From Adiantum capillus-veneris (lineage: Eukaryota; Streptophyta; Polypodiopsida; Polypodiales; Pteridaceae), in contig CM043968.1 of assembly GCA_014529385.2 (NCBI GenBank), positions 10,365,648-10,429,647 of the forward strand: a stretch of 64,000 bases of DNA, given 5' to 3'. Under the pieces are notes generated by a model. That model saw only the letters and a program-made list of their open reading frames with translations, did not search any database and was not told where the DNA came from. Shown piece after piece: positions 49,930 through 63,096 of this stretch (positions are counted from its first letter, which is position 1; each line of letters opens with the position of its first letter). A program made the position numbers and the translations under genes.

Positions 49930-51498
49930 TGTAACATTTAATGGCCTAGTAACTTGTGTGTAGCGGAAAATAGCATGAACATAGTGAGCATTTCATTAGA
50001 ATAGCTTCCTAATGAGAATAACAAGAGTTCTTGGGTGGAGAGAGCAACAAAAAGCATAACACCTAGTTAGATAGCATGAACAATACTTCAAAAGAGAGAG
50101 AAATTAAGCAGCTGAGGACCGGATTTACATGGAGGGTTTCTCCCACCAAGAGAGACATTTTACAATACAATTCTTTGTGTTCCTTCAATATACTAGCTAG
50201 TGCAATGAAGATGGAAACTTCATGCACTAAGAAAAACACTTATCAAACACAACATCAAATCCCTCACGGTCTCAGACCCAAGACCTCACACACCTTCAAA
50301 GATGGTGAGAGCTAGCGGGGTATGAGAGTAGATTGAGAGGAAGAAGGAATATTCTTACGAGAAATATGTACATCTCCTCACATAATCACTCATATTAGCA
50401 TAGCTTAGCTTAGTAATTAGCATGGTAGAGGAGATGAGCATGCATTGAAGCTTGGCTCTTGGTTGGATTTGCATCACAAAGCCAAGAGTTGTTGGTGTAG
50501 GCCTCCCTTCTCACAAGCTTGGAGTAGGTGATAAGCTTTCCATTAAAGCTTGAGAAGAGAGAGAGAGTCTTCTTACTTCCACACATGAGCTCTGTGTGTG
50601 TGTCAGTCAATAATGCCTTTGAAAAATCAGCCCCCTCTCTCTCTCTTGGCCGACCCCTCTTGTTATTTTCTCATGGTGCAGCCTCATTGGACCTCCCCAA
50701 AGCTAGCCAATGGTAATTAAGCAGTATAAGTGATAGCCTTCTGACATGTGTCCCCCTTTTCCCTTTTGTGAGAGCTTTAGCTAATTAATAATTGAAACTA
50801 AAGTCTCATTGGACCCCTTTGCCTCCTAGCCAATAGAAATCAGGCAAGCCATTGGGCTGTTGAATGCTCATTGGTCCCCTTTGGAGACTGTCCAATAGTC
50901 ATCTAGAGAGCTTAATTATCATTGGTTCTTTTATTAAGTGTTTTTAAATTAATTAAACTAGATTTACTCTAGCCTAATTCTCATTGGTCCACCCCCAAGG
51001 CCATCCAATAGGAATTGGGTACACCTTGTGGGGATCTGGGCTAGGGAGCTGACATGTGTCCCTCTTTCCCCTTGTGTACAAAGGGAGCTTGTGTGTGTGT
51101 GTGTGTGTGTGTGTGAGTGAGTTTCTCTCTCATCCCCTACTTAATGGGCTCGCCCCCTCCTTTGTAGGCTTTGATGAAGACTTTTGGTACACACACAAAG
51201 CTTCCAATTTTCCCTAAAGTTGACCTTTGGACACAGCCTTTGAATTTTGGAACCTTAGCATTTTGGAAGTCTTAATGGGCTGAACCTTAGGGTCTTTTTA
51301 GCCCATTGTTGCACATTGTTCTTTTGTAGATGGCCCCCCCTTTGGATCCCTATTTTCCCTCCTTTGGATCCCTTCTGTGGCCGGTCTGCTAACTTAACCA
51401 ATATTCTAGCTTTTTCTCCCCTGGCACTTCCCCATATTAAATGATCAGTTTAACATGAGAAAATCATTTAGGAGAATTAGATATTTATTATTATGACA
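49930..51498 (-). repeat. Ty3/gypsy LTR, minus orientation
   Basis: 1,569 bp from TGTAACATTTAATGGCC (reverse complement of the LTR end) to TTATTATTATGACA (reverse complement of the LTR start), followed by the reverse complement of the polypurine tract, TTACCTCTCTCTTG. It includes (GT)n at 51,091-51,114. It is the 3' LTR of a minus-strand element whose chromodomain lies just to the right. Confidence 0.9.
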
Positions 51499-52155
51499 TT
51501 ACCTCTCTCTTGAAATCATAGTCGTCCTCGACTATGGGGTAGAGAAGATAAAGCATATTCATGGGTCCTTTTCTTAGCGGGTAGAGGATCCCTATGTTAC
51601 CCTACGACATCATTCCACAATGGATTACTAGTCCATTTGGCGCTTGAGAGCCTGAGGCTGCCGCAAGCATGTCTGCACATTAGTCCTATCAATCTTCCAT
51701 AGTAGAGTAACAAGCTCTACTTGGTGTTTGGAAGACGTCGTCTCCACAAACTTGATCCTAAGTATGCATACTTCTTAACATTTGTGCACAAATAACAAAA
51801 AGAGAGTCTTATAAGACAAAAAGAAACTTTGTTCATTTTAAACATTTGTACATTTGCTTACTCTTGGGAAGCATTGTAAGCTTTGACAAGGTTTAGGTTA
51901 TCCTTTAATTGTATGCCTTGCATCCATCTAGCATCTTCAAAAGGATAATTCTTAAACTTAATAAGATATCGTCGGATAGTCTTACCGCCTCTTAATACCT
52001 TGCCTTCATGTTGGAGAATGGACTCGCGCTGCAGCACCTCTTCTTGGTCCTTGATCTCCTGTGGGTCTTCAGTAGTTGGTTCTTGAGGTGGCTCTCCTTT
52101 GTAAGGCTTTAATAGGCTCACATGGAAAGCATTGTGTATGAGCCAGTGATTGGGC
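51499..52155 (-). pseudogene. Ty3/gypsy 3' end: chromodomain-like tail
   Basis: Minus-strand frame 52,155-51,858 reads NHWLIHNAFHVSLLKPYKGE, then EEVLQRESILQHEGKVLRGG, then RRYLIKFKNYPFEDARW, ending NASQE and a stop. It is intact over this part. The Trp in NHW corresponds to the TAG at 42,328 in the other copy, supporting G-to-A nonsense there. Integrase proper is missing; the sequence switches strand at about 52,155. Confidence 0.85.
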
Positions 52156-53303
52156 ATAACCGGTGTTTCAAGTGTGGTGAACATGGCATGCGTACCGCGC
52201 TTGTCCCCAAAAGAAGACCCGCCATGATCCTCCTAGAGCTACCTTCGTCGAAATTCAAGAGGAGGAAACTCACCACAAAGGATCTCCTCTATGCCATGCT
52301 TGGGGAAAGGTAAGAGAACATGATGCAAGGATAACTGGTGTTTCAAGTGTAGCAAATAAGGGCATGCGTACCACGCTTGTCCCCAAAAGAACACCGGCCA
52401 TGATCCTCCTAGAGCTACCTTGGTCGAAATTCAAGAGGAGGAAACTCACCACAAAGGATCTCCTCTGTGCCATGCTTGGGGAAAAGTAAGAGAACATGAT
52501 GCTTTTATTCTCTTTGACCGTGGTTCTACTCACAATTTTATATCTATAGAGTTGGCCACCAAGCTAGGCATACAAGCCTACGAGATAGGAGATGTTCTAC
52601 ACGCAGACAGTTCTTTCAAGGGCCAAGAAGCTTCACTCACTCTCTTAATCGGGAAATTGGCTCATACACAATGCTTGCCATGTGAGCCTATTAAAGCCTT
52701 ATAAAGGAGAGCCACCTCAAGAACCAACTATTGAAGACCCACCGGAGATCGACGACCAAGAAGAGGTACTGCAGCCTGAGTCCTTCTCCGACATGAAGAC
52801 AAGGTATTAAGAGGCGGTAAGACTATCCGACGATATCTTATTAAGTTTAAGAATTATCCTTTTGAAGATGCTAGATGGATGCAAGGCATACAATTAAAGG
52901 ATAACCTAAACCTTGTCAATGCTTACAATGCTTCCCAAGAGTAAGCAAATGTACAAATGTTTAAAATGAACAAAGTTTCTTTTTGTCTTATAAGACTCTG
53001 TTTTTGTTATTTGTGCACAAATGTTAAGAAGTATGCATACTTAGGATCAAGTTTGCGGAGACGACGTCTTCTAAACACCAAGTAGAGCTTGTCACTCTAC
53101 TATGGAAGATTGATAGGACTAATGTGCAGACATGCTTGCAGCAGCCTCAGGCTCTCAAGCACCAAATGGACTAGTCATCCATTGTGGAATGATGTCGTAG
53201 GGTAACATAGGGATCCTCTACCCGCTAAGAAAAGGACCCATGAATATGCTTTATCTTCTCTACCCCACAGTCGAGGACGACTATGATTTCAAGAGAGAGG
53301 TAA
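52156..53303 (+). pseudogene. Ty3/gypsy fragment with internal deletion (zinc knuckle, protease start, chromodomain)
   Basis: Starts within Gag: the CCHC region occurs twice (52,162 on and 52,337 on, a 175-bp tandem duplication). Next is the protease start (ILFDRGSTHNF, Pro replaced by Arg) to LIGKL at about 52,664, then a direct jump to the linker before the chromodomain (GCTCATACACAATGC). The tail runs to about 52,945, then 3' UTR and polypurine tract to 53,303. About 3 kb of protease, RT, RNase H and integrase coding is missing at the jump. Confidence 0.85.
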
Positions 53304-53680
53304 TGGCATAATAATAAATATCTAATTCTCCTAAATGATTTTCTCATGTTAAACTGATCATTTAATATGGGGAAGTGCCAGGGGAGAAAAAGCTAGAATA
53401 TTGGTTAAGTTAGCAGACCGGCCACAGAAGGGATCCAAAGGAGGGAAAATAGGGATCCAAGGGGGGGCCATCTGCAAAAGAACAATGTGCAACAATGGGC
53501 TAAAAAGACCCTAAGGTTCAGCCCATTAAGACTTCCAAAATGCTAAGGTTCCAAAATTCAAAGGCTGTGTCCAAAGGTCACCTTTAGGGAAAATTGGAAG
53601 CTTTGTGTGTGTACCAAAAGTCTTCATCAAAGCCTACAAAGGAGGGGACGAGCCCATTAAGTAGCGGATGAGAGAGAAAA

Positions 53681-53720
<40 letters not shown>

Positions 53721-54918
53721 GCTCCCTTTGTACACAAGGGGAAAGAGGGACACATGTCAGCTCCCTAGCCCAGATGCCCACAAGGTGTACCCAATTCCTA
53801 TTGGATGACCTTGGGGGTGGACCAATGAGAATTAGGCTAGAGTAAATCTAGTTTAATTAATTTAAAAACACTTAATAAAAGAACCAATGATAATTAAGCT
53901 CTCTAGACGGCTATTGGACAATCTCCAAAGGGGACCAATGAGCATTTAGCAGCCCAATGGCTTGCCTGATTCCTTTTGGCCAGGAGGAAAAGGGGTCCAA
54001 TGAGAGTTTAGTTTCAATTATTAATTACCTAAACCTCTGACAAAAGGGGAAAGGGGGACACATGTCAGAAGGCTATCACTTATACTGCTTAATTGTCATT
54101 GGCTAGGCCTAAGGAGGTCCAATGAGAGGGTAGCATGAGAAAATAGCAAGAGGGGTCGACCAAGAGAGAGAGGGGGCTGAATTTTCAAAGGCATTATTGT
54201 CTCACACACACATACAACTCATGTGTGGAAGTAAGAAGACTCTCTCTCTCTTCTCAAGCTTTAATGGAAAGCTTATCACCTACTCCAAGCTTGTGAGACG
54301 GGAGGCCTACACCAACAACTCTTGGCTTTGTGATGCAAATCCAACCAAGAGCCAAGCTTCAATGCATGCTCATCTCCTCTACCATGCTAATTACTAAGCT
54401 AGGCTATGCTAATATGAGTGATTATGTGAGGAGATGTACATCTTTCTCGTAAGAATACTCCTTCTTCCTCTCAACCTACTCTCATACCCCGCTAGCTCTC
54501 ACCATCTTCGAAGGTGTGTGAGGTCTTGGGTCTAAGACCGTGAGAAAATTTATGTTGTGTTTGATAAGTGTTTTTCTAGGCGCATGAAGGTTCCATCTTC
54601 ATTGCACTAGCTAGTCTTCAAGGAACACAAAGAATTGTATTGTACAATGCCTATCTTGATGGGAGAAACCATAATATAAAGCCTTTTGGAGGGGGGACCG
54701 GCTCTATGCAAATCCGGTCCTCAACTGTTGTCAATAGCTTAATTTCTCTCTCTTTTGAAAGTATTGTTCATGCTATCTAACTAGGTGTTATGCTTTTTGT
54801 TGCTTTCTCCACCCAAGCACTCTTGTTATTCTCATTAGGAAAACTCTTCTAATGAAATGCTCACTATGTTCATGCTATTTTCCGCTACACACAAGTTATT
54901 AGGCCATTAAATGTTACA
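53304..54918 (+). repeat. Ty3/gypsy LTR shared by two plus-strand partial elements
   Basis: 1,615 bp from TGGCATAATAATAAATATC to AATGTTACA. It is preceded by a polypurine tract and 3' UTR (so it is a 3' LTR) and followed by a primer-binding site (so it is also a 5' LTR). This arrangement is expected from LTR-LTR recombination or from tandem insertion. It contains (CA)n at 53,682-53,719 and the CCAAT/ATTGG pairs at 53,800/53,822, 53,913/53,935 and 54,098/54,119. Confidence 0.9.
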
Positions 54919-54919
54919 A

Positions 54920-54931
54920 TGGTATCAGAGC
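54920..54931 (+). promoter_or_regulatory. Primer-binding site, initiator tRNA-Met
   Basis: TGGTATCAGAGC, as at 37,259, one base after the LTR end. Confidence 0.93.
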
Positions 54932-55335
54932 ACAAGGTTTCTCTTTTCTTGCTCAAGAAGGGAGGTCCTCAAGCTAGCTATAAATGGTTGGTATTATTAA
55001 ATGCATGTGAGTAAGTAGAATAGGGATTTTTCAGCTTTGCAGTGCGCCTACCTTTGTGCAGTTAACGGGGCATCACCGTCGAGAGCTATGGTCTTAATAG
55101 TGGAGTCCTATGGGGCTTGCCTACGGCTTAACCACTATTGAGCTATTAGAATCTTGACAGGACCCGATGCTATCTTGGTGTTGAACGACCCTCTCTTCTA
55201 TTCCTTGCAATTAATGGTATTCGAGCCACGGGTACAGTAGCTTGAGTGCTTTTTCTAAAGGGGTAAAGAGGAGTAGCAACTAGGGCTTGAAGTGCCAAAG
55301 TACACCTAAAAAGTTTACACCTAAAAGTTGTTAGG

Positions 55336-58202
55336 ATGGCTGACAATAATAAAGAGAGTGAAATTAATGTTGATAACTTTGATTTTGCTAATGAGCAAGC
55401 TACTCATGATGCCCCGATGCTTGTTAACTATCTTGTTTCTAGGCTTCAACAAGCCATGGGCAATCCATCTCTCCAAAGTGAAGTGCAACGGCAGCTCCGT
55501 GCTCATGGGATTCTCCAAGCTCCTCACCATGACGAGAGAACACCTAGGAAGCCTCCTTCTGAGACTTCCAAAAGAGGTCTCTCTCCGATTTGGGAAGAAG
55601 AAGAGGATCCTTATGAAGGGCTCAGGAATTTACTTCTTGATGATGCATCTCCTTCCCAGAGGATAACTCAAGAGCCTCCATCAAAGGAACGAGAAATAAG
55701 TGAGTCTCTCGTCACCTCGGCGGAGATGGCTCCTCGAAGACGGCGGGCTAAACGCTCTCCATCACCTCCAAAACGGAGAAGACCATCGCACACTTCTCCA
55801 CACCATAATTCAAAGAGGGATGATAAAAAGCGAGAGAAGAAAAAGGAGAGAAAGAGGACACCCTCTTCTCCATCTTCTTCATCCTCTTCCTCTTATGAAG
55901 GGGATGGTGAAGACGACGAAGATCAAGGCAAGAAAAAGGTGAGAAATAGGTCAACCTCTTCTCCATCTTCCTCAAATTCTTCACCTTCTGAAGAAAGTGA
56001 CGGTGCAACCTTTGAACCATCAAAAAGAAGAGGCCATAGGAAATCCTATGCCGCGTGGAAGAGGTCGTCCAAGCTTAAGAAGTTCAAGGAGGGAGGGAAG
56101 AGTATCTCTTTCCTTACCTATGATAGCACCTTTTGTGCTACGGACAAGGTCTTGGCCTTTATTCAACAATTTGATGCGGCATTCGGAGATGAGGGCTTCA
56201 CAGAGTCCTCTAAGCTACGCCATGTAGCTATGCACTTTCAAAAGTCTGTCAGGCAATGGTGGTCTAGCCTACGGGGGTAATACACCATATCGGCGGTAAT
56301 ACACCATACTATGGTGGCCTCTGGAATCAATTTCCAAACAGAGGCTAGAAGAAATAATAAGCCCACGGAAAACAAGGGTTCCAACGAGCCTAAGGGGAAG
56401 GACAATGTCCAAAAGTCTCCTAAGGGCAACTCCAACAAAGCTAAAGAGAAGGGGGTTTACAAGGGTAAAAACAAACTCTCTCCTGAAGAGCTTGAGCATT
56501 ATCGCAAGGATAACCAGTGTTTCAAGTGCGGCTAACAAGGGCATGCGTACCACGCTTGTCCCCAAAAGAACACCCGCCATGATCCTCCTAGAGCTACCTT
56601 GGTCAAAATTGAAGAAGAGGAAACTCACCACAAATGATCTCCTCTATGCCATGCTTGGGGAAAGGTAAGAGAACATGATGCTTTTATTCTCTTTGACCGT
56701 GCTTCTACTCACAATTTTATATCTATAGAGTTGGCCACCAAGCTAGGCATACAAGCCTACGAGATGGGAGATGTTCTACCCGCAGACAGTGCTTTCAAGG
56801 GGCAAGAAGCTTCAGTCACTCCCTTAATCGGGAAATTGAGGCTTCATGTCCAAATCTATGTGGACAAAAAGGACTTCTTTATCTCTCCTCTCAAGCATGA
56901 GGATGTAATCCTAGGGGCACCATGGTTTGACTGCCTGGCTGCCAATGTTAAATTCCCTGAAAGGAGAATCTGCTTTAAGTTCAGGGGAAAAGATATGTAT
57001 ATAGATGCTAAGGAAATGGGTAACACTATACCCATTGTACATACACCAGCTTTCAACAAGTCAATAAAGAGCTCTATTTCCGTGTACATGATTTTTGTTA
57101 AAGATTCTAAAAATGAACCTAATGCTTTAGCAAAAGAAAATAAAAGCAACCAAAAGGAATTAGAGTTGTCCAATTTTCTCAAGGGGTTTCAAGATGTCTT
57201 TATTGACGACATTTCTTGTGAGCGACCTCCTAAACGAGGTAATGATGACCATGCAATTGAACTTCTTCCAGGAAGTTCACCACCTAACAAACCTCCTTAT
57301 AGAGTTTCTCAAGCTCAACCAGAGGTGATTATGAGGCAAGTGCATGAGCTAGTTGAGAAGGGCATGGTTAGGCCTAGCTCATCTCCATTTTGCTCACCTG
57401 TGCTATTAGTGCAAAAGAAAGACGTCACATATCGCATGTGTGCCGACGATAGAGCACTAAATAGGATCACTATCAAGAATAGGTTTCCCATTCCACGGGT
57501 AGAAGACCTATTTGATAAGCTACAAGGATCGACCTACTTCAGTAGGATTGACCTAAAAAGTGGCTATCATCAAATAAGGATAGTTGATCAAGACATTGTA
57601 AAGACCGCATTTCGCACTACGTTTGGTCTTTACGAATACATTGTCATGCCTTTTGGCTTGACCAATGCACGAGCCACATTCAAGCGCTTGATGGAGAAGC
57701 TATTCAGGCCTCATTGAACCTTCACTGGAGTGTTCTTTGATGATATTATCATCTACTCTAATTCATTAGACGAACACAAGAAACACCTCCACGTAATATT
57801 TCAAGTTTTAAGAGAGAATAAACTTTATGTTAATCGAAAGAAAAGTGAATTTTTCTTGCAAGAGATTCAGTATTTAGGTCACATTATCTCTCAAGAAGGC
57901 ATCCAAATGGATCCATCAAAGTTAGAGGTAATAAAAGGATGGCCTAAACCAAGGAGTCTTCATGAACTAAGAAGCTTTATAGGTATGTGTGCATATTATA
58001 GACGCTTCATAGAAAAGTTCTCACAAATTGCGGGACCATTACATGACCTAACAAAGAAAAGCGTTAGATATACATGGTCTACTAAGGAGAACAATGCTTT
58101 GGAAAAGCTTAAAGAAAAGCTTATCTCTCAACCTGTGCTTACACTACCGGATCTCTCAAAACCATTTGAGGTCCAATGTGATGCTTGTGGTGATTGCCTT
58201 AG
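55336..58202 (+). pseudogene. Ty3/gypsy gag-pol truncated in RNase H
   Basis: Gag N-terminus with the SR-like region is intact here (55,336-56,280), without the TAG at codon 53 seen in the other copy. After RQWWSSLRG a deletion of about 300 bp with a short filler removes the end of the capsid-like domain. The zinc knuckle has a TAA (CFKCG, stop, QGHAYHAC). The protease motif is FDRASTHN, so its Gly is lost. RT has CATTGA for His-Arg at 57,714-57,719. Coding then runs through FFDDIIIYS to RNase H DACGDCL, where the sequence inverts at about 58,202. Integrase is absent. Confidence 0.93.
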
Positions 58203-60466
58203 ATCATTGTGAGTTGCTATGGAAACCGCATTCACTCTCGGCTGTCTTGAGAGTGCACTGGCTACTTGAGTATGCTTGCTAGCAATGTGAGAAATATGAA
58301 AATGAAATTGCAAAAGGAAATTTGCCCACCTCATTTGTTTGTTGGAGAGCTTGGTCTGCGTCATGAAGTACTTAAGACTTTGGTGATCCGTTCACAGAAT
58401 GACAGGAGTCCCCAATAAATAGTGCTTCCATGAGTCTAAGGCATGTAGAATTGCAAGGAGTTCCTTTTCATATATGCCTAGAGCTTTCTCAACAGGGTGG
58501 AGCCTTCAACTTTCATAGCCTATGGCGTGCCGTTCTTGGAGAAAAACAGCTCCAAGACAATCACCACAAGCATCACATTGGACCTCAAATGGCTTTGAGA
58601 GATCCGGTGGTGTAAGCACAGGTTGAGAGATAAGCTTTTCTTTAAGAATTTTTAAATAACTGCTCTCCTTAGCAGACCGTGTATACCTAACGCTTTTCTT
58701 TGTTAGGTTATGTAATGGTCCTACAATTTGTGAGAACTTTTCTATGAAGTGTCTATAGTATGCACACATACCTATAAAGCTTCTTAGTTCATCAAGATTC
58801 CTTGGTTTAGGCTATATTTTTATTTCCTCTAACTTTGATGGATCCATTTGGATGCCATCTTGAGAGATAATGTGACCTAAATACTTAATCTCTTACAAGA
58901 AAAATTAACTTTTATTTCGATTAACATAAAGTTTATTCTCTCTTAAAACTTGAAATACTACCTGGAGATGTTGCTTGTGTTCATCTAATGAATTAGAGTA
59001 GATGATAATATCATCAAAGAACACTCCAGTGAAGGTTTGGTGAGGCCTGGATAGCTTCTCCATCAAGCGGTTGAATGTGGTTGGTGCATTGGCCAAGCCA
59101 AAAGGCATGACAATGTATTCGTAAAGACCAAATGTAGTGCGAAATGCGGTCTTTACAATGTCTTGATCAACTATCCTTATTTGACGATAGCCACTTTTTA
59201 GGTCAATCCTACTGAAGTAGGTGGACCCTTGTAGCTTATCAAATAGGCCTTCTACCCTTGGAACGAGAAACCTATTTTTGATAGTGATCCTATTTAGTGC
59301 TCTATAGTCGACACACATACGATATGTGCCGTCTATCTTTTGCACTAGTAGCATAGGAGAACAAAATGGAGATGAGCTAGGCCTAACCATGCCCTTCTCA
59401 ACTAACTCATGCACTTGCCGCATAATCTTCTCTTGTTGAGCTTGAGAAACTCTATAAGGAGGTTTGTTAGGCGGTGAACTTCGTGGAAGAAGTTCAATTG
59501 CATGGTCATCATTGCCTCGTTTAGGAGGTAGTTCACAAGGGATGTCGTCAATAAAGAAACCCCTTGAGAAAATTGGATAACTCTAATTCCTTGTGGTTGC
59601 TTTTATTTTCTTTTGCTAAAGCATTAGGTTCATTTTGAGAATCTTTAACAAAAATCATGTACACGAAAATAGAGCTCTTTATTGACTTTTTGAAAGCTTG
59701 TGTATGTACAATGGGTATAGTGTTACCCATTTCCTTAGCATTTATATACATATCTTTTTCCCTAAACTTAAAGGAGATTCTCCTTTGAGGGAATTTAACA
59801 TTGGCAGCCATGTGATCAAACCATGGTGCCCCTAGGATTACATCCTCATGCTTGAGAGAAGAGATAAAGAAGTCCTCTTTGTCCATATAGCTTTGTACAT
59901 GGAGCCTCAATTTCCCGATTAAAGGAGTGACTGAAGCTTCTTGCCCCTTGAAAGCACCGTCTGCTTATATATCTAGCTTGGTGGCCAATGCTATAGATAT
60001 AAAATTGTGAGTAGAACCAGGGTCAAAGAGAATAAAAGCATCATGTTCTCTTACCTTTCCCCAAGCATGGCATAGAGGAGATCCTTTGTGGTGAGTTTCC
60101 TCCTTTTGGATTTCGGCCAAGGTAGCTCTAGGAGGATCATGGCGGGTGTTCTTTTGGCGACAAGCATGGTACGCATGCCCTTGTTTTCCACACTTGAAAC
60201 ACCAATTATCCTTGCGATAACGCTCAAGCTCTTCAGGAGAGAGTTTGTTTTTACCTTTGTAAACACCCTTCTCCTTAGCTTTGTTTGAATTGGCCTTAGG
60301 AGACTTTTGGACATTGTCCTTCCCCTTAGGCTCATTGGAACCCTTGTTTTTCAAGGGCTTAGAATTTCTCTTAGCCCTTATTTGTAAAATGATTTGAGAG
60401 GCCACCATAGTATGGTGTATTACTGTCGATATGGTGCGTGGCCTTTGGGAGTTGACATTGAGGCGG
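58203..60466 (-). pseudogene. Ty3/gypsy gag-pol, minus strand, inverted relative to its neighbour
   Basis: Right to left on the minus strand: Gag end (SQRPRTIS), zinc knuckle CFKCGKQGHAYHAC (near 60,195), protease FDPGSTHNF (near 60,030), linker (59,910-59,548), RT (59,423-58,905; FFDDIIIYS near 59,015), RNase H (58,769-58,260) and tether VNAVSIATHNDL, ending at the strand switch near 58,203. Stops and small deletions occur, for example a deletion near 59,560 before the RT. Gag upstream of SQRPRTIS is absent; unrelated sequence starts at about 60,467. Confidence 0.92.
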
Positions 60467-61972
60467 TCCGGGGTGGGCAACAAGAGAGGCGACCTCTAAA
60501 CACCCCTCCAAGCTCCCGTGCTGCTCAATTGGGACTGGGGCAACCACAAGCACAACACAACAACAAACCTAAGACAAACCCAAACAGGATAGGGGCACCA
60601 CCTAGTTATGGTATGTGAACTAGGACGCAAGAGAGATTTTGTCACAACCAAGACGATGCACCACAAAACACACACAAGCAACCTCACGCCAAGACACACA
60701 CAAAATGGACTAGAGAGAGCTAGAGTAAAGGGAAGAAAGAGAGGAATGGTGTTGCGTAATACCTTATTTGTGACTTGCAAATGGAGATGGTTCGTTATGA
60801 TGCTATCGTAGAGCTTGTACCAAACACACTCAATGCTTAGTGATTGCTAAACATTGCCAAAACACACACACTGTCTTAGGGTGTGGGAGACCTCTCACCA
60901 CAATACCTCTTACAATGGACACAAAATTGGCGATGAAAACACACTAAAACACTTTCTAAAAACAAGATCAACCGATAGAAACTCAAAATACACAAGTCAC
61001 CTTGAATTCACCAAACCGTATTACACAAATGAAAGGACGAAGATTTGAATGTCGAATCACGCCTTTGATGCACCAAACCTCAATTTATTGATGATGAAGG
61101 AGCATATACAATAGTGGTTTTTGAACTCACGCTCTCTCACTTGCAATGTGTAGCTTGAAAGCTTCTCTTACACCAAAAGTGAAGCTCACAAAGTGGTTGC
61201 TACGCCTAAGTCTCTCCTCACGCATAGAGTGTTGGGGTGCTATGTGAGATCTTGGAGGTTGTTTTACAAGAAGGAGAGGGGCCTATTTAAAGGTTGGAGA
61301 CCCTCATTAAGATTATTTGGAAATCTTAACTTACAAGCAAAAAAATCAGGATTATGATTTTTGCGGGCCTTCTTTGTCTGCTTGAGTCATGGATGTGGGC
61401 TCAAAAGAGAGCATTATTGATGGTAGATAAAGTGAAAGTAGAGTTGTAAGGAAGGAGAGAGAGAGAGAGAGTTACTATGCACATGTCTTGAGGTGAGGTG
61501 TCTTTTATGGTTAGGGCTATTTTGTGTTAGTATGTTAGAGGTTAGTGTTAGTAATCACTAGAAAGTTAATGATATATTTACAATGGGTAGAATGAGGTGG
61601 ATGGTTGAATGGTTGAATGAAGTGAGTAAATACTTGTGATGGTGAAGCTTGAAGAAGTTTTGACTTACTTGTGTAGGTTCTCAAAATGACTATCGATCTT
61701 CTTCTTCGTCTTCTTCTTCTTTTGCCACCACCGTCAAGGTTGATTGCCGCGATGAAAATGACAATTCGGTTGATGAGATTTCTCAATATACAAAGGTTAA
61801 TCATGGTTTACATGCTGACTTTTATGTATATATAGAAGGGGTAAGATGGAATTGTACTTTGTAAGTAATAGAGAGAGACATAGAGATGGTGTATGTACAT
61901 GTAGAGCTTAATGGTGAAGAAGGTGAGAGAAACCATGGAAGGTACAGGTTTGAGTGAGGGATTGAGAAGAAT

Positions 61973-62009
<37 letters not shown>

Positions 62010-63070
62010 GAAGTGTGGAAAGAGGTGAGACAAGACTATGGGCTACTTGTGAGAAAAGTGGACAGATTGGGGTCCACTCAAAAAATCCTAGCTCACCGGT
62101 GGTTGCTCCAAAAATCACCAAAAGTTTTGAGGTGATTACTCAGCTCTTGGTCTACATTTTCTCATTTTACCACCACTTCAAATTCAGAGTGGAGATGGAT
62201 ATAAAAAATCCCATCAAAATACCTGTGTTTTCTTCACAAAAAAGTCTTCAGTGGCCCCTCTTTTGTTGAATTTGCATATGGCTCCAAAGGTGAGCCCTTC
62301 CTTGCATGAGAGCATGACCTGATTGATTCTTAGGCGTTTGAAAATATGCATGTTGTGGATTATGCATAAATATAATACATGGATATGATGGGAAAAAATA
62401 GGCTAGTATATATAAACTATTCATGGAATCTAGAATAGTATTAGCTATATATAAATATAAAATGGAAAAAAGAGATATATGAAAATCTAAGGAATCAAAT
62501 GAGGGGACCCTCATTTGTTTTTATTGAAGTATATTTATTTACAAGAGATAAGAAAAAAATACCTTTAGGAAATAGGAATTTAGTGAAAGGCAATGACTGA
62601 TGGTGAAAGGTATTTTTGAGGTTTTTCCTTGGAGTGGATTCTCACCCAAAAATAAGAGAAGCTTGCATGAAATGATTTTTATAGAATACATAGGTAAGAA
62701 ATATTATGGTAATGGTGAGTAAATGTATATAGCATATTTAGGCAAATAACACACACATAGGTAGAAATATTTAAATAAATACCAAAATAATTATAAAAAT
62801 TCCTTATATGTAGGCCCTATATACAATGAAATATTTACGCACAAATGAGCCATATTATTTTTTATTTTATTTTATTTTTGAATTTGTTTGGCTCAACTAG
62901 TCCAAATTACTAGCTAGCTGAGGGTTTTAAGGAGATATGAGAAAAATTCCCTAACTCACACACGCCTATGTACAGTGAAAAGGTAAGAATAACCACAATG
63001 TTTAGGTGATTTTGGTAGGGTGAGGTAACTCACTATGGCAATTACGGAGAGCCAAAAAACGGCTATTATT
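60467..63070. other. Mostly noncoding; possible LTR material and (GT)n
   Basis: No gene supported. AGGGGCACCA at about 60,593 is the reverse complement of the TGGTGCCCCT primer-site core seen at 27.58 kb, hinting at another minus-strand Tat-like remnant. (GA)n occurs at 61,457-61,470 and (GT)n at 61,974-62,004. Part of 62.9-63.07 kb is probably the LTR of the element to the right, but its borders are not visible. Confidence 0.4.
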
Positions 63071-63072
63071 AG

Positions 63073-63083
63073 CCCTCCCCCAG
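63073..63083 (-). promoter_or_regulatory. Probable polypurine tract
   Basis: CTGGGGGAGGG on the minus strand, 3' of the integrase frame, as expected before a 3' LTR. Confidence 0.5.
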
Positions 63084-63096
63084 GATGATGGTATAT

